A stretch of 64,000 nt of DNA from Bradyrhizobium sp. Ghvi (lineage in GTDB: Bacteria; Pseudomonadota; Alphaproteobacteria; Rhizobiales; Xanthobacteraceae), in assembly GCF_900115265.1 (NCBI RefSeq), contig NZ_FOVU01000006.1:124001-188000 (forward strand), written 5' to 3'. Within the stretch, counting starts at the first letter, position 1. Each line of letters opens with the position of its first letter. Positions 59,720 through 64,000 of this stretch are shown here, piece after piece. Both the position numbers and the translations under genes were made by a program. The notes under the pieces were generated by a model that had not been told where the DNA came from, did not search any database, and saw only the letters and a list, made by a program, of their open reading frames with translations.

Positions 59720-61453
59720 CTACGCCGCGTCGCGCTTGGCGGCGCTGTCGGCGAGATGACGGCCGGCAATGTAGCCGAAGGTCAGCGCCGGCCCAAGCGT
59801 GATGCCGGCGCCGGGATAATTGCCGCCCATGATGCTCGCCATGTCGTTGCCGGCGGCATAGAGCCCCGGAATCACCCGGCCCTCGGCGTCGAGCGCGCGG
59901 GCGTTCTCGTCGGTGACGATGCCGGCATAGGTGCCGAGATCGCCGATCACCATCTTGATGGCGTAGAATGGCCCATTCTCGATCGGCGCAACGCAGGGGT
60001 TGGGCCCGTGCAGCGCATCGCCCTGGTAGCGGTTATAGGCTTTCGAGCCCTTGCCGAAGGCGGCATCAAAGCCCAGCGGCGCGGTCGCATTGAATTGCCT
60101 GACGGTCTCGACGAAGGCCTTGGCATCGATGCCCGCCTTCGCGGCGAGCGCCTCCAGCGTATCTCCGCGCATGAGATAACCGGTATCGAGGTGATGACCC
60201 AGCGGCATCGGAAAGGGCGGCACGCAGCCGAGGCCGTATTTCCGCAGCGTCTTGTGATCGCAAACGAGGTAGGCCGCGATCTCCTCGCCGGGCTTGGAGG
60301 CCTTGACCATGGCCTGGACGAAGTCGTGATAGGAATTGCCTTCATTGGCAAAGCGCTTGCCGTCGCGCATCACTGCGATCACACCGGGCTTGGCGCGGTC
60401 GATGAAATGCGGCATCACGCCCTTCGAGCCGTCCTTGCGCGTGGTCAGCGACACCGGCACCCACGCCGCCGCGTTCGGCAGCCGATTCTCGATGCGTCCG
60501 CCGGCGCTCTCGGCGAGGCGCAAGCCGTCCCCGGTATTGCCGGTCGGCCCAGGCGAAAAATGCTCGTTTCCGGTCGGCGCATGCGGGAACATCTTCTTGC
60601 GCCGCGCGACATCATGCGGGAAGCCGCCGCAGGCGAGCACGACGCCTTGCCGTGCGCGGACGCGCACGTCGCGTCCCTCGCGCGAGACGATCGCACCGGT
60701 GACCGCGCCATTCTCGACCGTGAGCTCGCGCAGCGGCGAGGACAGCCACATGGGTATGTTCAGATCCTGCGCGGATTTCGCGAGGCGCCCGGCCAGCGCG
60801 TTGCCGTTGGTGAGCGTCATGCCGCGGCCGTAACGCAGCACGTCCATCAAATGCCGCGACAATCGCTTGGCGACGTACACCGCTGATGTCAGCGACTTCG
60901 TCACCCGCATGAAGTGGATGATCTCCTTGCCTGACCCCAGCATCATGCCGAACACGGTGAGCTCGGGCAGCGGCATGCCGAGCGACTTGATGAGCTCGCC
61001 GAGCTCGCGACCGTCGAATGGACGGGTCACCATGGAGCGGCCGCCCTGCGCGCCGCCGGGCGCTTCCGCGTGGTAGTCCGGAAACACCAGCGGCATGTCG
61101 AAGCGGAGCGCCGTCTTGGTGGTGAAGAAATCGACGGCCTCGGGGCCGGCGGACAGAAACGCATCGACGCGCGCGGCGTCGAAATTGTTGCCGGCCTCGT
61201 GCCGCAGGTAGGTGCGGGCCTGCTCCGGCGTCTCCTCGATGCCATAGGCCTTCGCCAGCGACGTGCCGGGAATCCAGAGCCAGCCGCCGGAGCGGGCGGT
61301 GGTGCCGCCGAACCGCGGCTCCTTCTCGGCGATCAGCACGTCGAGGCCGCGATATCTCGCAGTGATCGCGGCCGACATGCCGGAGCAGCCCGATCCGGCG
61401 ACGAGCACGTCGCATTCGTAAGTCTCAATTGCGCTCTGCTCGCTGCCGCTCAT
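59720..61453 (-). CDS. KstD/fumarate-reductase-like FAD oxidoreductase
   Basis: The 577-residue flavoprotein has an N-terminal FAD motif VLVAGSGCSGMSAAITARYR and FGGTTARSGGWLWIPG. It ends with GLYAAGNDMASIMGGNYPGA then ITLGPALTFGYIAGRH, as in 3-ketosteroid-delta1-dehydrogenases and related FAD_binding_2 enzymes. It has no heme domain or signal peptide. Many bacteria carry such paralogues for non-steroid substrates. Its ATG follows AAGTGAGG and lies eight bases after the binding-protein stop, an unusual pairing of an importer component with a cytoplasmic dehydrogenase. Confidence 0.85.
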   Translation of the reverse strand: MSGSEQSAIETYECDVLVAGSGCSGMSAAITARYRGLDVLIAEKEPRFGGTTARSGGWLWIPGTSLAKAYGIEETPEQARTYLRHEAGNNFDAARVDAFLSAGPEAVDFFTTKTALRFDMPLVFPDYHAEAPGGAQGGRSMVTRPFDGRELGELIKSLGMPLPELTVFGMMLGSGKEIIHFMRVTKSLTSAVYVAKRLSRHLMDVLRYGRGMTLTNGNALAGRLAKSAQDLNIPMWLSSPLRELTVENGAVTGAIVSREGRDVRVRARQGVVLACGGFPHDVARRKKMFPHAPTGNEHFSPGPTGNTGDGLRLAESAGGRIENRLPNAAAWVPVSLTTRKDGSKGVMPHFIDRAKPGVIAVMRDGKRFANEGNSYHDFVQAMVKASKPGEEIAAYLVCDHKTLRKYGLGCVPPFPMPLGHHLDTGYLMRGDTLEALAAKAGIDAKAFVETVRQFNATAPLGFDAAFGKGSKAYNRYQGDALHGPNPCVAPIENGPFYAIKMVIGDLGTYAGIVTDENARALDAEGRVIPGLYAAGNDMASIMGGNYPGAGITLGPALTFGYIAGRHLADSAAKRDAA

Positions 61454-61461
61454 GTCTCACC

Positions 61462-62676
61462 TCACTTCTTCAAGAGTGGGCATTTGGATTCGGAGACCGG
61501 GCGGAAGGCGTCCTCGCCCTTCACGGACTTGATGATCTCCAGATAGTCCCAGGGCTCCTTGGACTGCTCGGGCGCCTTCACCCTGGCCAGATACATGTCG
61601 CGGATGACACGGCCGTCTTCGCGCAACTTGCCGCCATGGACGAATGTATCCTCGATCGGCAGCTCGCGCATCTTCGCCATCACCTTGGCCGGATCGTCGG
61701 TGCCGGCTGCCTTGATGGCCTTGAGATAATGCAGCACCGAGCCGTAGACGCCGGTGTGGATCATGGTCGGCATCACGTTGGTGCGCGCGAAGAATTTTTT
61801 CGACCAAGCGCGGGTTGCCTCGTCCATGTTCCAGTAGGAGGCGGTGGTCATGTAGGTGCCCTGCGCGGCCTTCAGCCCGATCGCATGTACGTCGGTGTCG
61901 AACATCAGGAGGCCGACGAGCTTCTGGCCGCCCTGGACCAGGCCAAACTCGCCCGACTGCTTGATCGCATTATCGGTGTCCTGGCCGGCATTGGCGAAGG
62001 CGACGACGTCGGCTTTGGAGCTCTGTGCCTGCAGTGCAAAGGAGGAGAAGTCGGCGGTGTTGGTCGGATGCTTCACGCCGCCGAGCACCTTGCCGCCCAT
62101 CTCGTTGATGAAGCGCGTGGCGTCCTTCTCGAGCTGCTGGCCGAAGGCGTAGTCCGCCGTGACGAAGTACCAGGATTTACCGCCCTCCTTGATTACCGCG
62201 GAGGCCGTCACCTTCGACAGCGCGTAGGTGTCGTAGGTGAAGTGCACAGTGTTCGGGCTGCACAGCTCGTCGGTCAGCGAGCTTGCACCGGGGCCGGAGA
62301 GCAGGGCGATCTTGTTGCGCTCGCGCACCATGTTGTGCACGGCGATGGCGATGCCGGAATTGGGGATGTCGACGACGGCGTCGACCTTGCCGTTGTCGAA
62401 CCAGCCACGCACGATATTTACGCCGACGTCGGTCTTCATCTGATGGTCGGCGCTGATGATCTCGATCGGCTTGCCGAGCACGGTCGGCCCGAACTCCTCC
62501 ACCGCCATCTTGGCGGCCTCGACCGAGCCCGGCCCGGAGTTGTCGCGCCCCCAGCTCGACAGATCCGTCAGCACACCGATCCGCACCGCGTCGTCGGAGA
62601 CTTGCGCGGTGGCGGCCGTGGTCGTGGCAGCCGAAATCATCGCCGCGAGCATGGCGCAGGCCAAAAGCCCTCTCAT
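61462..62676 (-). CDS. ABC substrate-binding protein (Leu/Ile/Val type), without own permease
   Basis: The 404-residue protein has a Sec signal (MRGLLACAMLAAMISA, cleavage near ATAQ) and a type I binding fold (VRIGVLTDLSSWGRDNSGPG, then FVTADYAFGQQLEKDA). Proteins of this form often sit beside aromatic or sulfur catabolic genes. ATG 62676 follows GAGGGAA; an in-frame start at 62730 adds an unlikely leader. No permease or ATPase gene accompanies it here. It and the flavoprotein form a two-gene unit, so it must use permeases encoded elsewhere. Confidence 0.88.
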   Translation of the reverse strand: MRGLLACAMLAAMISAATTTAATAQVSDDAVRIGVLTDLSSWGRDNSGPGSVEAAKMAVEEFGPTVLGKPIEIISADHQMKTDVGVNIVRGWFDNGKVDAVVDIPNSGIAIAVHNMVRERNKIALLSGPGASSLTDELCSPNTVHFTYDTYALSKVTASAVIKEGGKSWYFVTADYAFGQQLEKDATRFINEMGGKVLGGVKHPTNTADFSSFALQAQSSKADVVAFANAGQDTDNAIKQSGEFGLVQGGQKLVGLLMFDTDVHAIGLKAAQGTYMTTASYWNMDEATRAWSKKFFARTNVMPTMIHTGVYGSVLHYLKAIKAAGTDDPAKVMAKMRELPIEDTFVHGGKLREDGRVIRDMYLARVKAPEQSKEPWDYLEIIKSVKGEDAFRPVSESKCPLLKK

Positions 62677-62799
62677 CGTCGTTCCCTCTTCTTGGGCCGC
62701 TTGGACGCGGCCGGTTGTTTCTGGAGCCAAATTAGATAATGGCGAATGAGTTTGTCAATGGTGAATGGGCGCTCGGAAGCGGTGGTACTCGATGCTCTT

Positions 62800-62962
62800 G
62801 TGTCCCGGACGCGCCGCAACGCCTCTTAGCGTTGCGGCGCAGAGCCCCATGCCGGCACCGAGTGCTCGTGAAGTATGGGCCCGGCTCTGCAGCGCATCAC
62901 CATAGCGCGTCAAAGACGCGCGTAACCGCGCTTGTGGTGCTGCTCAGCGTCCGGGGCACGAG
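62800..62962. repeat. Dispersed repeat bounded by tgtcccggacgc/gcgtccggggca
   Basis: Inverted ends tgtcccggacgc (62801-62812) and gcgtccggggca (62948-62959) enclose a perfect 10-bp hairpin, gccgcaacgc and gcgttgcggc with a 6-base loop (62813-62838). I recall this element as abundant in Bradyrhizobium intergenic DNA. It fills most of the 363-base divergent gap between the binding-protein gene and the MHS transporter; the remainder must contain both promoters. Confidence 0.8.
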
Positions 62963-63039
62963 AGCGAACACAACACCTCCGCAGGTTGCAACCCTCACTG
63001 CGATTGGCCATGATGCCCGCGGAATTAGGGGCGGATGTC

Positions 63040-64000
63040 ATGACAGCAGCAACGGGGGTCTCCGCTGCGGCGGAGAGGTCGACGACGGCGCATGTGGTGT
63101 GGGCGAGCGCGCTCGGCACTGCGATCGAGTGGTACGACTTCCTGATCTACGGCACCGCCGCCGCACTCGTGCTCAACAAGCTGTTCTTTCCGAGTTTCGA
63201 TCCCTTTGTCGGCACGCTGGCGGCGTTCTCGACCTATGCGGTCGGCTTCGTGGCGCGGCCGATCGGCGGCGCGATCATCGGGCATTATGGCGACCGGCTC
63301 GGCCGCAAGACCATGCTGGTCGCGACCATGATCGCGATGGGGCTCGGCACCTTCCTGATCGGCTGCCTGCCGACCTACAGCCAGATCGGCGTGTGGGCGC
63401 CGATCCTGCTGGTGATCCTGCGCTTCGTGCAGGGCATCGGTCTCGGCGGCGAATGGAGCGGCGCGGTGGTCATGGTGGTCGAGCATGCCGGCGTCAGGCG
63501 CGGCTTTTACGGCAGCTTGGTACAGATTGGCTTTCCCGTCGGTGTTGCCGCCTCCACCGGCATTTTCGGGCTGATGACGCAGCTACCCGAGGCTGACTTC
63601 CTGAGTTGGGGCTGGCGCGTGCCGTTCTGGATCAGCATTGTGCTGGTCGGCGTCGGTTTCATCGTGCGGATGAGGCTGGCGGAAACGCCGCATTTCAAGG
63701 AGGTGGTCGAGCGCAAGGAAGTGCTGGCGCAGCCGGTCTGGGACGTTCTGCGCCGCGACTGGCGCAGTTTTCTGCTCGCGATCGGCATCACGGTGTCGGA
63801 AGTCGGGCTCGCTTATCTCCTCACCGTCTTCACCGTGGTCTATGCCACGACGAAGCTCGGCCTGTCGCGCCAGGTGATCCTGAATGCGGTGGTCTATGCC
63901 GCAATCGTCGAACTCGCGACGCTGCCGCTGGCGGGGTGGCTCTCCGATATCTTCGGCCGCAAGGCGCTCTATCTTGCCGGCGGCGTGTTCTCGGTGGCGC
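63040..64000 (+). CDS. MHS-family MFS transporter (start of gene, cut by window edge)
   Basis: The visible 320 residues contain IEWYDFLIYGTAAALV near the start, GHYGDRLGRKTML (MFS motif A), RFVQGIGLGGEWSGAVVM and GWRVPFWISI. This is the layout of metabolite:proton symporters such as ProP, KgtP and ShiA. ATG 63040 has AGGGG eight bases upstream; ATG 63010 is in frame. The gene continues beyond position 64000. The remnant at 42498-42716 belongs to the same branch of MFS. Confidence 0.9.
   Translation, partial: MTAATGVSAAAERSTTAHVVWASALGTAIEWYDFLIYGTAAALVLNKLFFPSFDPFVGTLAAFSTYAVGFVARPIGGAIIGHYGDRLGRKTMLVATMIAMGLGTFLIGCLPTYSQIGVWAPILLVILRFVQGIGLGGEWSGAVVMVVEHAGVRRGFYGSLVQIGFPVGVAASTGIFGLMTQLPEADFLSWGWRVPFWISIVLVGVGFIVRMRLAETPHFKEVVERKEVLAQPVWDVLRRDWRSFLLAIGITVSEVGLAYLLTVFTVVYATTKLGLSRQVILNAVVYAAIVELATLPLAGWLSDIFGRKALYLAGGVFSVA

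Noticed and set aside
1..64000. tRNA, rRNA, riboswitch, prophage integrase or insertion-sequence genes
   Set aside because: I looked for tRNA T-loop patterns, transposase/integrase motifs and known riboswitch cores in the intergenic gaps and saw none that could be supported. A dedicated covariance-model search could still find a small RNA.

Overview
The window reads as chromosomal DNA from a Bradyrhizobium-like alphaproteobacterium (Nitrobacteraceae). The basis is high GC, GTG/ATG starts behind GGAGG-type ribosome sites, a very large share of ABC/TRAP uptake systems with small catabolic cassettes, and several dispersed palindromic repeats that I recall as typical of Bradyrhizobium/Rhodopseudomonas genomes. 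That taxonomic call is inference; no rRNA or tRNA gene is present to settle it.

Region 1 (1-20066, all minus strand) is one densely packed gene train, transcribed from 20066 downward. It encodes a branched-chain-type ABC importer (binding protein, two permeases, two ATPases, one fused to a Tm-1-like/UPF0261 domain), an AraC regulator, a PEP-hydrolase-type TIM barrel, a giant flotillin-like protein with an 11-residue-periodic coiled coil, two CoxG-like SRPBCC proteins, and a three-subunit molybdenum hydroxylase whose large subunit is split in two by an in-frame TAG-ATG. CoxD/CoxE-type maturation factors and three ring/lactone hydrolases (amidohydrolase, metallo-beta-lactamase fold, SMP-30) follow. 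I read this as an uncharacterised catabolic system: import, Mo-dependent hydroxylation near a flotillin membrane platform, then hydrolytic ring opening. It is the best candidate here for an undescribed system.

Region 2 (20311-28883) holds a decaying glycerol-type permease pair (glpP and a frameshifted glpQ), a lone Tat-exported peptide-binding protein with its own terminator, a cytoplasmic BisC-type molybdoenzyme, and a TetR/MATE divergent pair around a 43-bp palindrome.

Region 3 (29060-38157, plus strand) joins a MetQ-like binding protein, a luciferase-like monooxygenase and two AhpD/CMD-type proteins to a second branched-chain-type ABC importer with a fused LivH-LivM permease. A nickel permease behind a textbook NikR operator follows.

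Region 4 (38186-46713) contains a HerA-like ATPase, a ketopantoate-reductase-like enzyme, a scar region (a large dispersed repeat, a broken MarR gene and a rearranged MFS remnant), a Tat-exported dienelactone hydrolase, an SDR protein and a SnoaL-like protein. Region 5 (45244-53064) is a hexuronate/hexonate regulon: uxuB diverges from a GntR regulator that precedes a TRAP transporter, an idonate-type dehydrogenase and uxuA. Region 6 (53293-64000) holds a small membrane protein, an MFS efflux protein, a ThDP enzyme-DadA-racemase cassette, an IclR regulator, a KstD-like flavoprotein with its own binding protein, and the start of an MHS-family transporter cut by the window edge.

A recurring theme is that the binding-protein genes at 18816, 22149, 32273 and 47719 are each followed by a stem-loop or palindromic element before the next gene.
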